Assembly: GCF_030406605.1 (NCBI RefSeq)
Contig: NZ_CP129104.1
Span: 1,626,542 to 1,690,541 of the forward strand
Source of the DNA: Curtobacterium sp. 458
GTDB lineage: Bacteria > Actinomycetota > Actinomycetes > Actinomycetales > Microbacteriaceae
Direction: 5' to 3'
Length of the DNA stretch: 64,000 nucleotides
Part shown: positions 9,150-16,877 of the stretch, piece by piece
How the letters are laid out: every line of letters starts with the position of its first letter
Numbering within the stretch: position 1 is the stretch's first letter
The notes under the pieces: model-generated
The model's database searches: none
Told to the model about the DNA's origin: nothing
What the model saw: only the letters and a program-made list of their open reading frames with translations
Position numbers and translations under genes: made by a program

Positions 9150-9566
9150 GTGGCGGCAGCGGACGAGACGGGACCGTTCTTCCACGGCACCCTCGCGGTG
9201 CTGCGGGAGGGGGACCTGCTCGTGGCGGGTCGGCCCTCGAACTACCGCCCCGAGGTCGTGATGAACCACGTCTACTTCACGGCGCTCCCCGACGGCGGTG
9301 GACTCGCCGCGGAGCTCGCGGTCCTGCTCGCCGGCGCCGGTGCCCCGCACGTCTACGAGGTCGAGCCGACCGGGCCCTTCGAGGACGATCCGAACGTCAC
9401 CGACAAGAAGTTCCCCGGCAACCCCACGCGGTCGTACCGCACGACGGCGCCGCTGCGGATCGTACGCGAGGTCCACGACTGGACGCGGCTGACGCCCGAG
9501 GCGCGTGAGACGTGGCGGGAGCGGCTGGCGACGATGCAGCGCGACCGCGCCGAGATCATCAACTGA
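9150..9566 (+). CDS. arr: rifampin ADP-ribosyltransferase
   Basis: 138 residues, the usual size for Arr, which transfers ADP-ribose from NAD+ to the ansa-chain hydroxyl of rifamycins and inactivates them. The match is clear: FFHGTLAVLREGDLL at the start (His of the active site), NHVYFTAL, VYEVEPTGPFEDDPNVTDKK, PGNPTRSYRT and VREVHDW. The GTG at 9150 follows the upstream stop by two bases. It sits in a chromosomal operon with normal base composition, so it looks like an intrinsic gene rather than a mobile resistance cassette. Confidence 0.93.
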   Translation: MAAADETGPFFHGTLAVLREGDLLVAGRPSNYRPEVVMNHVYFTALPDGGGLAAELAVLLAGAGAPHVYEVEPTGPFEDDPNVTDKKFPGNPTRSYRTTAPLRIVREVHDWTRLTPEARETWRERLATMQRDRAEIIN

Positions 9567-9611
9567 CGACCGACGGCGGTCGCTGTCGGTCGTCGGACGT
9601 ACTGTGCGGCC

Positions 9612-10418
9612 ATGCCCGAGGGTGACTCCGTCCACCGGCTCGCCGCGCGGCTCCGAGCGGTCGACGGGGCACGGGTCCGTGCCGGTGAGCTCCGCGGCGG
9701 CCCGGACGCCGGGCACGCGTTCGGTGGGCAGCGCGTCAGCGGCCACGCCACACACGGCAAGCACCTCCTCACCCGCTTCGACGACGGCACGACCCTCCAC
9801 ACGCACATGCGGATGCAGGGCTCGTGGACCGTGACCGCCCGCGGGCGACGGTTGCCGCTCCACGTGGCGCGGGACGCCCGCGTGCGACTCGCGCTCGACG
9901 ACGGCCGGACGGTGTGGGGCATCGACCTGCCGGTCGTCGAGCTCGTACCGACCGCCGAGGAGTCCCGCGTCATCGGGTACCTCGGCCCCGACCTCCTGCA
10001 CGACGACTTCGACCGCGACGAAGCCGTCCGTCGTTGCACGAGCGACCCCGACGCGACGATCCGGACGGTCCTCCTCGACCAGCGCCGGGTCGCGGGCCTC
10101 GGGAACCTCTGGGCGAACGAGCTCTGCTTCGTCCGCGGCGTCCACCCGGACCGTCCGGTCGGCGACGTCGACGTCCCGTCGGCCCTCGACACGGCGCGCC
10201 GGATGCTGCGGCACTCGGCGACCGTGCCGGACGCCTACCAGGTGACGACCGGGGTACTGCGACGCGGGGAGCGACACTGGGTCGTCGGGAGAGCCGGGCG
10301 ACCGTGCCTCCGGTGCGGGACCCGGGTGCGGGCGCGCGACGACGTCGAGGTGGCGGGGTCGCCCGCGCGGCGGGTGTGGTGGTGTCCCCGCTGCCAGCCG
10401 GCGCCGACGGCGCGCTGA
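9612..10418 (+). CDS. Nei/Fpg-family DNA glycosylase-lyase (Nei2-like)
   Basis: 268 residues. Excises oxidised bases and nicks the abasic site. The catalytic N-terminus MPEGDSVHRLA (Pro2 as the Schiff-base nucleophile after Met removal, Glu3) and the GHATHGKHLL lysine are intact. The helix-two-turn-helix LLDQRRVAGLGNLWANE and a C-terminal four-cysteine zinc finger (CLRCG, later CPRC) complete the enzyme. MPEGDSVH rather than MPELPEV places it with Nei, and it resembles mycobacterial Nei2. TACTGT at 9600-9605 lies six bases before the ATG. Confidence 0.93.
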   Translation: MPEGDSVHRLAARLRAVDGARVRAGELRGGPDAGHAFGGQRVSGHATHGKHLLTRFDDGTTLHTHMRMQGSWTVTARGRRLPLHVARDARVRLALDDGRTVWGIDLPVVELVPTAEESRVIGYLGPDLLHDDFDRDEAVRRCTSDPDATIRTVLLDQRRVAGLGNLWANELCFVRGVHPDRPVGDVDVPSALDTARRMLRHSATVPDAYQVTTGVLRRGERHWVVGRAGRPCLRCGTRVRARDDVEVAGSPARRVWWCPRCQPAPTAR

Positions 10419-10447
10419 CCGCCGGAGCCGGAGCCGGCGACTGCGTC

Positions 10448-10858
10448 TCAGGGAACGTTGAGCCGCTTCCGTCGCAGCCCTGCTGCGGTGAGCGCCATCA
10501 CGAACGGGGGTTGCACGCGGGCGAGCCGGTGGATCGCAGCCTCGTGCAGCAAGCAGAGGTCGCCCATCTGGGCAGCGGTGAGCTCGCCTCGCGCGAAGGT
10601 GACCACACGTGCGTCGTTGACGTGGACGGCCAGCGCCTCGAGTGGTCGGCTCGCGATCCGGTGGTCCTTCGCGAGGAGCACGAACCCGGCCCGGGTCCCC
10701 GCCGCGATCCACTCCTCGTCGGCCATCCGCTGCGCACGCTCGTCGCCGAACTGCTCCGCGAGGGTGACGGCGTCCCACCCGGCGCCCCGGAGGCGCGCGA
10801 TGAGGAGGCGGCCGCCGACGGAACGATCGAGCAGGAAGCGACACTCGCCCATCGTCAC
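10448..10858 (-). CDS. VapC45-type PIN-like toxin
   Basis: 136 residues, like the DUF5615/PIN-like nucleases and close in size to M. tuberculosis VapC45. It begins with an early acidic pair region CRFLLDRSVGG, then LAEQFGDERAQRMADEEWIAAGTRAGFVLLAKDHRI, the conserved core in which the acidic residues and KDHR are expected to bind metal. Probable function is cleavage of a tRNA or rRNA target. The GTG at 10858 overlaps the antitoxin stop as GTGA; an in-frame ATG lies at 10852. Confidence 0.82.
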   Translation of the reverse strand: MTMGECRFLLDRSVGGRLLIARLRGAGWDAVTLAEQFGDERAQRMADEEWIAAGTRAGFVLLAKDHRIASRPLEALAVHVNDARVVTFARGELTAAQMGDLCLLHEAAIHRLARVQPPFVMALTAAGLRRKRLNVP

Positions 10859-11529
10859 GCGGCCTGCAGGAGGAGCGACCGGAGTTCCACCGGCTCGAGG
10901 CCGAAGTCGTCCGCGACGTCCGACATCGCCTCGCCGGCGCGGACCCGGCTGATCACGTCTTCGACGCGGACGCCGATCTTCGCCACGGTCGGCTGACCCG
11001 AGTTGCGGTGTGGATCGACGACCACCTCGATGTGCTCGAAGGCGGGGAGCCGGAGGAAGTCCACGAACCCCTCGCGGTAGACGATGCTCTGCAGGTACTG
11101 GTCGACGACGTCCCGGAACACGCCCTGGTGGTTCCGGACGACGACGAGGTCTCGGTCGCCGTTCTCGATGAGGATCTCGGCGCCGTCGGTCCGGAGCTTC
11201 TCGCTGAGCAGGGCATCCTCCAGTCCGATCTCCTGGCGGAGGACGTCGACCGCGGGCCGGATCCGAGCCATCGGGAGACCGGCACGGCGGAACGACTCCA
11301 CGATGTAGGCCTCTGCGAGCGCGTTGAACGGGACCGTGAAGCTCCGCCCCGGTCGCACCCCGGTGAGGATGGGCGCACTCCACCCCCACTCGCCTTCGCT
11401 CCGCTGCCTGAACCGGTGCCCGTGCGCCCACCGCGCGAACGAGGTCGACGGGGCGCGGACGATCTGCGCTGCCTCCGTCAGGGAGTAGATCGGGGTCGTG
11501 TGTGCCGCGTCGCCGATCGGTGTTTGCAT
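10855..11529 (-). CDS. VapB45-type antitoxin with C-terminal DUF433 region
   Basis: 224 residues. An N-terminal winged-helix-like part (YSLTEAAQIVRAPSTSFARWAHG) is followed by a middle domain, and the C-terminal GQPTVAKIGVRVEDVISRVRAGEAMSDVADDFGLEPVELRSLL resembles the DUF433 antitoxin domain. Size and order match VapB45 (about 240 aa) before VapC45. The ATG at 11529 lies six bases after TAGGCT on the minus strand, and the start codon is in the centre of a perfect 16-bp palindrome, a likely autoregulatory operator. Confidence 0.82.
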   Translation of the reverse strand: MQTPIGDAAHTTPIYSLTEAAQIVRAPSTSFARWAHGHRFRQRSEGEWGWSAPILTGVRPGRSFTVPFNALAEAYIVESFRRAGLPMARIRPAVDVLRQEIGLEDALLSEKLRTDGAEILIENGDRDLVVVRNHQGVFRDVVDQYLQSIVYREGFVDFLRLPAFEHIEVVVDPHRNSGQPTVAKIGVRVEDVISRVRAGEAMSDVADDFGLEPVELRSLLLQAA

Positions 11530-11541
11530 GCAAACAGCCTA
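11521..11541 (-). promoter_or_regulatory. operator and leaderless promoter of the vapBC45-like pair
   Basis: TGTTTGCATGCAAACA at 11521-11536 is perfectly palindromic and centred on the vapB start codon. On the minus strand TAGGCT (11541-11536) directly abuts it, giving a -10 six bases before ATG. A repressor bound here would cover the transcription start itself. Confidence 0.65.
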
Positions 11542-11554
11542 CCGCGCGGAGGAC

Positions 11555-12139
11555 TCAGAGCACCCGCTCGAGCAACCGCAGCGTCCCCGCGATGTCGATG
11601 CTCCGGTCGAGCAACCACTGCACCTGCAGCCCGTCGAACGCCGCGATGATGAGCGACGCCACCTGCTCGAGGTCCGCGTCCGAGTACCGCCCCGACGCCA
11701 CGAGCTCGTCCCGGAGCTGCGCCGCGAGGTCCGCCCGTGCCGAGTCGAACCGCTCCGTGAAGAACACCCGCGCCTCCTCGTTCCCCGGCTCGACGGAGGC
11801 GCCGAGCAGCGTCGTGTAGAGCGTCACGAGGGCCGGCTCCTGCACGTTCCGGTCGGCCACTGCGGTCATGCCGGCGACGACCCCCGGGACCTCGGTGAGG
11901 GTCTTGCCCGAGAGGACGTCCCGCTCCCGGAGGACCTCGACGAGCAGGGCCTCGCGTGACGAGAAGTAGTGCCGGAGCGCCGCGTGCGAGATGCCGATCG
12001 CGTCGCCGATGGCCCGGAGCGAGGTGCCGTCGATCCCGCGGTTCGCGACAACGTCGAGCGTCCGGTCGAGGATCTCCTGTCGCCGCTGGATCCCCTTGGC
12101 GTACGGGCCCCGGACGCCGCTTCCCCCGTTGGAACTCAC
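11555..12139 (-). CDS. TetR-family regulator (BetI/AcrR type) of the sugar operon
   Basis: 194 residues. N-terminal helix-turn-helix: RRQEILDRTLDVVANRGIDGTSLRAIGDAIGISHAALRHYFSSREALLVEVL. The C-terminal domain has BetI-like hydrophobic character. The GTG start at 12139 lies six bases after TAGCCT on the minus strand. It is divergent from the MFS-isomerase-dehydrogenase operon, and a 22-bp imperfect palindrome in the shared region is the obvious operator candidate. Confidence 0.9.
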   Translation of the reverse strand: MSSNGGSGVRGPYAKGIQRRQEILDRTLDVVANRGIDGTSLRAIGDAIGISHAALRHYFSSREALLVEVLRERDVLSGKTLTEVPGVVAGMTAVADRNVQEPALVTLYTTLLGASVEPGNEEARVFFTERFDSARADLAAQLRDELVASGRYSDADLEQVASLIIAAFDGLQVQWLLDRSIDIAGTLRLLERVL

Positions 12140-12196
12140 GCCTCCAGGCTACGGCGCGCCGGCTGGGGGAAGTGCAGCCGCGAAACAGTCGGGCAA

Positions 12197-12230
12197 AAAA
12201 CTTCCGCGCGGAGGTTTTCGGTGCTACTGT
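12197..12230 (+). promoter_or_regulatory. imperfect palindrome and -10 upstream of the sugar operon
   Basis: A 22-bp dyad (12197-12218; AAAACTTCCGC on the left, GCGGAGGTTTT on the right) has one mismatched pair. TACTGT at 12225-12230 is a plausible -10, and the dyad overlaps where its -35 would be (12202-12207). This arrangement suits repression by the divergent TetR. Confidence 0.55.
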
Positions 12231-12294
12231 CACCGTCACCTACCAGCACTAGGTATTCAGATGGGCACCAGCCCCTGTGGCTCGAGGAGGAGTC

Positions 12295-13662
12295 ATGTCG
12301 ACACCGACGTCGAAGGAAGAACCCAAGTCCGGTCTCGCCGGCACCGCCACCCCGCCGGTCACCGCGGCCGCCGGCGCGACGAGCGCCGACCCGGCAGCGG
12401 CATCGCGTGCGTTCTCGGTCGAGGGCATCACGCAGGCCGTGAGCGCGGTCCGCGTCGGTCGCGGCTACCTCTGGGCACTGAGCTTCGCCCAGTTCGGCCT
12501 GTTCGTCGCCCTGCTCACCCCGGTCTTCGTGAGCATGTCGATCAAGGCCGAGCAGCTCAACCCGAGCAGCCCCGAGACCGTCGTCGGATCGGTGTTGCCG
12601 TTCGGTGCCCTCGGTGCCCTGTTCGCCAACCCGTTGCTGGGCGCGATCTCGGACCGCACGCGCACCCGCTGGGGGCGTCGCCGCCCCTACATGGTCGGCG
12701 GTGTCGTCGTCTTCGTCGGCGCTCTCGCCTGGATCGCGTTCTCGGACAGCGTGCTGCAGCTCACCCTCGGGTGGTTGCTGGCGCAGATCGCCGCCAACAC
12801 GGTGCTCGCCACCCTCACTGCGAGCTTCGCGGACAACGTGCCGGAGTTCCAGCGTGGCAAGGCGTCGAGCGTCATCGCGCTCGCGCAGAACATCGCGATC
12901 CTGGCCGGCCTCTACCTGGCCGTCTACCTCGTCGGCAACCTGCCGCTGCTGTTCATCGCACCCGGCGTCCTGGCGATCATCGCCGTCCTGATCTACGCGT
13001 TCGTCGCCCGCGACGAGCTGCCGACGACGACCATCAAGCCGTTCAGCTGGATCAACCTCATCAGCTCGTTCTGGACGAACCCGATCAGGCACCCGGACTT
13101 CGGACTCGCCTGGTGGGGCCGCTTCCTCATCACCTTCGGCACGTTCATGTTCACGACCTACCGCCTCCTCTACATGCAGGACCGGATCGGTCTCGCGCAG
13201 AAGGACGCCGTGGCGGTCGTCGCGTTCGGTGTGCTCCTCTACACCGTCGCCCTGCTCGCCAGCGCCGCGCTCTCCGGCTGGGTGTCGGACCGCCTCGGGC
13301 GCCGCAAGGTCTTCGTCTGGAGCTCCACTGCCCTCACCGCGGTCGGCCTGGTGATCCTGGCGCACGTCGACTCGGTCGGCGGGTTCTACTTCGCGGAGAT
13401 CGTCCTCGGCTTCGCCTACGGCATCTACGCCGCGATCGACACCGCGCTCGTCGTGGACGTCCTGCCCGACCCGGAGCGTCCCGGCAAGGACCTCGGTGTC
13501 ATCAACATCGCCAACGCGCTGCCGCAGTCGCTCGCTCCGGCCGTCGGTCTCTTCCTCCTCGGCATCGGCGGCGGGCAGAACTACACGCTCATGCTCTGGG
13601 GTGCCGGCGTCGCGGTCCTGCTCGGAGCCCTCGTCATCTTCCCCATCAAGTCGGTCAAGTAG
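12295..13662 (+). CDS. MFS sugar transporter (GPH/SLC45-like)
   Basis: 455 residues with 12 predicted membrane segments after a polar 55-residue N-terminus. The loop 2-3 motif DRTRTRWGRRRPYMVGG is the GRRRP type seen in GPH/SLC45-like sugar carriers, and a second copy-like loop SDRLGRRKVFVW separates segments 8 and 9. The ATG at 12295 has a strong GAGGAG ribosome site nearby; an ATG-like start six codons upstream is less likely. The isomerase and dehydrogenase genes downstream imply uptake of a sugar or cyclitol, substrate unknown. Confidence 0.88.
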   Translation: MSTPTSKEEPKSGLAGTATPPVTAAAGATSADPAAASRAFSVEGITQAVSAVRVGRGYLWALSFAQFGLFVALLTPVFVSMSIKAEQLNPSSPETVVGSVLPFGALGALFANPLLGAISDRTRTRWGRRRPYMVGGVVVFVGALAWIAFSDSVLQLTLGWLLAQIAANTVLATLTASFADNVPEFQRGKASSVIALAQNIAILAGLYLAVYLVGNLPLLFIAPGVLAIIAVLIYAFVARDELPTTTIKPFSWINLISSFWTNPIRHPDFGLAWWGRFLITFGTFMFTTYRLLYMQDRIGLAQKDAVAVVAFGVLLYTVALLASAALSGWVSDRLGRRKVFVWSSTALTAVGLVILAHVDSVGGFYFAEIVLGFAYGIYAAIDTALVVDVLPDPERPGKDLGVINIANALPQSLAPAVGLFLLGIGGGQNYTLMLWGAGVAVLLGALVIFPIKSVK

Positions 13663-13682
13663 CGGCTGACCAACCGCAACAA

Positions 13683-13727
13683 CCTGGAGGCGCGACCCGC
13701 GTCGACGACGCGAGTCGCGCCTCCAGG
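13683..13727 (+). terminator. hairpin between MFS and isomerase genes
   Basis: Arms of 22 bp (beginning CCTGGAGGCGCGAC) with one mismatch and almost no loop. It lies 20 bp after the MFS stop, inside what otherwise looks like one operon, so it may attenuate expression of the downstream enzymes or protect the upstream mRNA. It belongs to the CCTGGAGGC hairpin family of this genome. Confidence 0.7.
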
Positions 13728-13771
13728 CCGTCACCGCCACCCCGCGACGACGCGGGCAGAAAGGACCCACC

Positions 13772-14587
13772 ATGGCACCCGCCATCTCCCTGCAGCTCTA
13801 CACGGTGAACGCCGCGCTGGCGCCCGACCTCGACGGCGGCGTCCGCCGCCTCGCCGAGATCGGCTTCGACACCGTCGAGGCCTTCGCGTTCGTCGGCCGG
13901 TCCGCCGAACTCAAGCGGGCCTTCGACGCGCACGGCATCACCGCGAAGACCGGTCACGCCTTCCTCGTGCAGCAGGAGATCCCGCTGCCCGACGGCTCCG
14001 TGATGACCGCACCGTCCCACGCCGAGACCTTCGCCGCCGCGGCTGAGCTCGGCCTCGAGATCGTGATCGACCCGTTCGTCGGCGCCGACGAGTGGACCAC
14101 GCGCGAGGGTGTCGAGCGCGTCGCTGCGCGGCTGAACGAAGCCGCCGCCGAGGCCGCCGAGCACGGCATGCGCGTCGGCTACCACAACCACGACCACGAG
14201 CTCCGGCCGCAGATCGACGGCAAGCCAGCACTCCAGGTGCTCGCCGAGCTGCTCGATCCCCGTGTCGTGCTCGAGCTCGACCTGTACTGGGCGTCGGCCG
14301 CCGGCATCGACCTCGTGCCGTTCATCCAGGAGCTCGGGGACCGGATCATCGCCGTACACGTGAAGGACGGGCCGATGCACGACGGGATCTCCACCGCGTC
14401 GATCCCGACCGACCAGACCCCGGCCGGCCAGGGCGACGTCCGCCTCGCCGAAGCCATCGCCGCATCCCCTGCGCTCGAGTACGCCGTCATCGAGTTCGAC
14501 GGGTTCGACGGGGAGATCTTCGACGGGGTCGAGCAGTCCTACCGGTGGCTCGACGCCACGCTGAACAAGGAAGCGGTCTCCGCATGA
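13772..14587 (+). CDS. sugar phosphate isomerase/epimerase (TIM barrel)
   Basis: 271 residues of the AP-endonuclease-2-like xylose-isomerase TIM-barrel family. It begins ISLQLYTVNAAL, and the metal-site strands are visible as GYHNHDHEL, LELDLYWASAAG, IIAVHVKDG and AVIEFDGFDGE, which supply the Glu/Asp/His ligands. Such proteins isomerise or dehydrate keto-sugars or inosose. ATG at 13772 with AGAAAGGA upstream. It overlaps the following Gfo/Idh gene by ATGA, a classic pairing of an oxidising enzyme with a keto-sugar isomerase. Confidence 0.9.
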   Translation: MAPAISLQLYTVNAALAPDLDGGVRRLAEIGFDTVEAFAFVGRSAELKRAFDAHGITAKTGHAFLVQQEIPLPDGSVMTAPSHAETFAAAAELGLEIVIDPFVGADEWTTREGVERVAARLNEAAAEAAEHGMRVGYHNHDHELRPQIDGKPALQVLAELLDPRVVLELDLYWASAAGIDLVPFIQELGDRIIAVHVKDGPMHDGISTASIPTDQTPAGQGDVRLAEAIAASPALEYAVIEFDGFDGEIFDGVEQSYRWLDATLNKEAVSA

Positions 14588-15741
14588 CCCGCACCGGGAA
14601 GGTCGGCGTCGGCTTCATCGGCGCCGGCATGATCAGCGAGCAGTACCTGACGAACCTCACGAAGTTCCCCGACGTCGAGGTCGTCCGCATCGGCGACATC
14701 GACAGCGAGCGTGCGGCGGCGTCGGCCGCGAAGTGGGGCGTCGCAGCGTCCGGCACCGGCGACGACGTCCTCGCGGACCCGGACGTCGAGATCGTCGTCA
14801 ACCTCACGCTCCCGGCGACGCACGTCGAGGTCTCGGCCGCCGCCCTCCGCGCCGGCAAGCACGTGTGGAGCGAGAAGCCGATCGGGGTCGACCGTGCGTC
14901 CGCCGCCGGGCTCGTCGCCCTCGCCGAGTCGCTCGGGCTGGGGCTCGGCATCGCGCCCGACACCGTGCTCGGCTCCGGGTGGCAGACCGCCAAGCGCGCG
15001 ATCGAGTCCGGCGCGATCGGCACCCCGCTCACCGCGGTGACGAGCTTCCAGTGGCAGGGGCCGGACGTGTTCCACCCGAACGCGTCGTTCCTCTACGCGA
15101 AGGGCGCCGGTCCGCTCTTCGACATGGGCCCGTACTACTTCACGGCGCTCGTGCACCTGCTCGGCCCGATCGCGTCGGTCGTCGCGACCGGCTCGACGTC
15201 GCGGGACACCCGCCAGCTCGTCGTCGGGCCGAACGCCGGTCAGGAGTTCCCGGTCGAGGTGCCCACCCACCTCTCCGTCCTGACCTCGTTCGAGCAGGGC
15301 GGCTCCGCCCAGTCGCTGCTCTCGTTCGACACCCCGCTGTTCCGACACGGCGTCTTCGAGGTGAACGGCACCGAGGGCACGATCGTCCTGCCCGACCCGA
15401 ACACCTTCGGCGGCGGGCACCCGATCCGCATCGCACGGCCGCTCGGTGCCGACGTCTCGTTCCCGTTCGAGCAGGAGTGGGAGACCGTCCTCGACGAGGA
15501 GCCCACCGCCGGCCGTGGGCTCGGCGTGCTCGACATGGCGCGGGCGATCCGTGGCGGCGGCTCGCACATCGCGACGGGCGAGGTCGGCTACCACGTCCTC
15601 GACACGATGGTCGCGGTGGAGGAGTCCGTCGAGCGCCGCGCGTTCGTCGACGTCGAGTCCACCGTCGCGCCGATCGCATCGCTGCCCGAGGGCTTCGACC
15701 CCTTCGCGGCCACGCTCGACACGGTCGCCGCCGCGGTCTGA
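14584..15741 (+). CDS. Gfo/Idh/MocA-family oxidoreductase
   Basis: 385 residues. The N-terminal Rossmann fold shows VGFIGAGMISEQYL (GxGxxS/A) and the active-site lysine lies in SEKPIGVD near residue 100. The C-terminal half is the family's beta-sheet domain. It probably oxidises a sugar or cyclitol hydroxyl with NAD(P). The ATG at 14584 overlaps the isomerase stop. Downstream, 275 bp without a gene carry repeat element A, then the convergent SDR gene. Confidence 0.92.
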   Translation: MTRTGKVGVGFIGAGMISEQYLTNLTKFPDVEVVRIGDIDSERAAASAAKWGVAASGTGDDVLADPDVEIVVNLTLPATHVEVSAAALRAGKHVWSEKPIGVDRASAAGLVALAESLGLGLGIAPDTVLGSGWQTAKRAIESGAIGTPLTAVTSFQWQGPDVFHPNASFLYAKGAGPLFDMGPYYFTALVHLLGPIASVVATGSTSRDTRQLVVGPNAGQEFPVEVPTHLSVLTSFEQGGSAQSLLSFDTPLFRHGVFEVNGTEGTIVLPDPNTFGGGHPIRIARPLGADVSFPFEQEWETVLDEEPTAGRGLGVLDMARAIRGGGSHIATGEVGYHVLDTMVAVEESVERRAFVDVESTVAPIASLPEGFDPFAATLDTVAAAV

Positions 15742-15924
15742 CGACCCGCGGTCGCGACCAGGGCCTACGCCGCCGGTTCCTGCGCGACGCGCCAGCGGCG
15801 TGCAGGCCGTGTCGGTGGGGAGAGGCCCTGCTCACGTCCGCTGTGTGCGGAACGGGCAGGGCTTCCCGTCCGTCCGTCACGGCGCGCGCCGCACCGTGCC
15901 GGGCCAGGCCGACCTGCCCGGTCC

Positions 15925-15995
15925 CCGAGTCTCGGCTCGGCGGACAGTTCCGCGGCTCCGCGGCCGCGGAACTGTCCGTCCTGGCGAGTCTCGCG
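15925..15995. repeat. GAGTCTCG element, copy A
   Basis: CCGAGTCTCGG (15925-15935), a 38-bp hairpin with perfect 15-bp arms and 8-bp loop (15941-15978, arm CGGACAGTTCCGCGG), then GCGAGTCTCGC (15984-15994). Centre-to-centre distance of the two flanking motifs is 59 bp. It lies between two convergent genes. The same geometry recurs at 61088 and, partly, at 24301. Confidence 0.8.
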
Positions 15996-16016
15996 TCAGC
16001 GCGGCGACGCCGCGGC

Positions 16017-16784
16017 TCACCAGGGGACGACGCCGTCGTCCTCGAAGAACCCGCCGCGGGGGCCGTCGTCGGGCAGGATGGCGAGCCGGATGGCGGTCGC
16101 CGCGCCCTGCGCGGCCGTCCGGTCGCCTGCGAAGCCGTTGAAGTCCGTCGCGACGAGGCCGGGGCAGGCCGCGTTCACGATGATCGGCGTGTCCGCGAAG
16201 GTCCGGGCGTACTGGGTGGTGATGCCGTTGAGGAAGGTCTTCGAGGGCGCGTACGCGGCCATGACCGGCCCGGGCTGCCGGCCGAGCGAACCCATGCTGC
16301 TCGAGGCGTTGACGATCCTCGGCGCGGAGGAGCGGCGGAGCAGCGGCAGGAACGCGTTCGTCACGCGGACCACCCCGTAGACGTTGACGTCGACCACCTG
16401 GCGGACCACGTCGAGGTCGAGCGTCGTCGGGTCCTGCGTCCAGGTGACGGGGTCGAACGGACCCGAGATGCCCGCGTTGTTCACGAGGACGTCGAGACGC
16501 CCGAACCGCCGCTCGACCTCCGCGGCGGCAGCGACGACCCCGTCGTCGTCCGTGACGTCGATCCGGACGCCGTGCGCGTCGATGCCCTGCGTGCGCAGCC
16601 GTTCGACGGCCGCCGACCGACTGTCGTCGTCACGGGCACCCACCAGCACGCGGAGGCCCCGGGCGCCGAGGCCCTCGGCGATCGCGTACCCGATGCCCTT
16701 GTTCGCGCCCGTCACCAGCGCGGTGGTCCTGTCGTTCGTGGCTGTCGTGGCTGTCGTGGCTGTTGCGTCGTCGTGCTCGTCCAT
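16017..16784 (-). CDS. SDR-family NAD(P) oxidoreductase
   Basis: 255 residues. Classical short-chain dehydrogenase: TGANKGIG (25-32), NNAG (102-105), catalytic Ser near 161, and Tyr178/Lys182 in YAPSK. The C-terminal tail GGFFEDDGVVPW resembles plant-type menthol/carbonyl reductases and their bacterial relatives. The first 17 residues are acidic and Thr/Ala-rich, encoded by a 9-bp tandem repeat. ATG at 16784. It is divergent from a LysR gene, which probably controls it. Confidence 0.9.
   Translation of the reverse strand: MDEHDDATATTATTATNDRTTALVTGANKGIGYAIAEGLGARGLRVLVGARDDDSRSAAVERLRTQGIDAHGVRIDVTDDDGVVAAAAEVERRFGRLDVLVNNAGISGPFDPVTWTQDPTTLDLDVVRQVVDVNVYGVVRVTNAFLPLLRRSSAPRIVNASSSMGSLGRQPGPVMAAYAPSKTFLNGITTQYARTFADTPIIVNAACPGLVATDFNGFAGDRTAAQGAATAIRLAILPDDGPRGGFFEDDGVVPW
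16738..16764. repeat. 9-bp tandem repeat inside the SDR N-terminus
   Basis: Three copies of GTGGCTGTC (the last ending in T) encode ATATTATTA in the SDR leader. Nine-bp units preserve the frame, so copy-number change would only lengthen or shorten this tail. Confidence 0.75.
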
Positions 16785-16837
16785 GACCCGATCGTCGGTC
16801 CGAGCAGGTCGCTGTGTCCAACACCAATCCGGTCATC

Positions 16838-16871
16838 GGTGGTACCCCACGGGTATCACCGGGCGTACGCT
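16838..16871 (+). promoter_or_regulatory. LysR operator dyad and lysR -10 element
   Basis: A 23-bp dyad at 16838-16860 (GGTGGTACCC, three bases, GGGTATCACC; one mismatch) contains the T-N11-A LysR box from T16843 to A16855. TACGCT at 16866-16871 lies six bases before the GTG of lysR. The dyad sits between the divergent starts, the usual place for LysR autoregulation and activation. Confidence 0.6.
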
Positions 16872-16877
16872 CTGGAC

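Noticed and set aside
9150..9566. Mobile resistance cassette around arr
   Set aside because: No integrase, attC-like site, transposase, terminal repeats or base-composition change nearby; the gene is tightly packed in a chromosomal operon.
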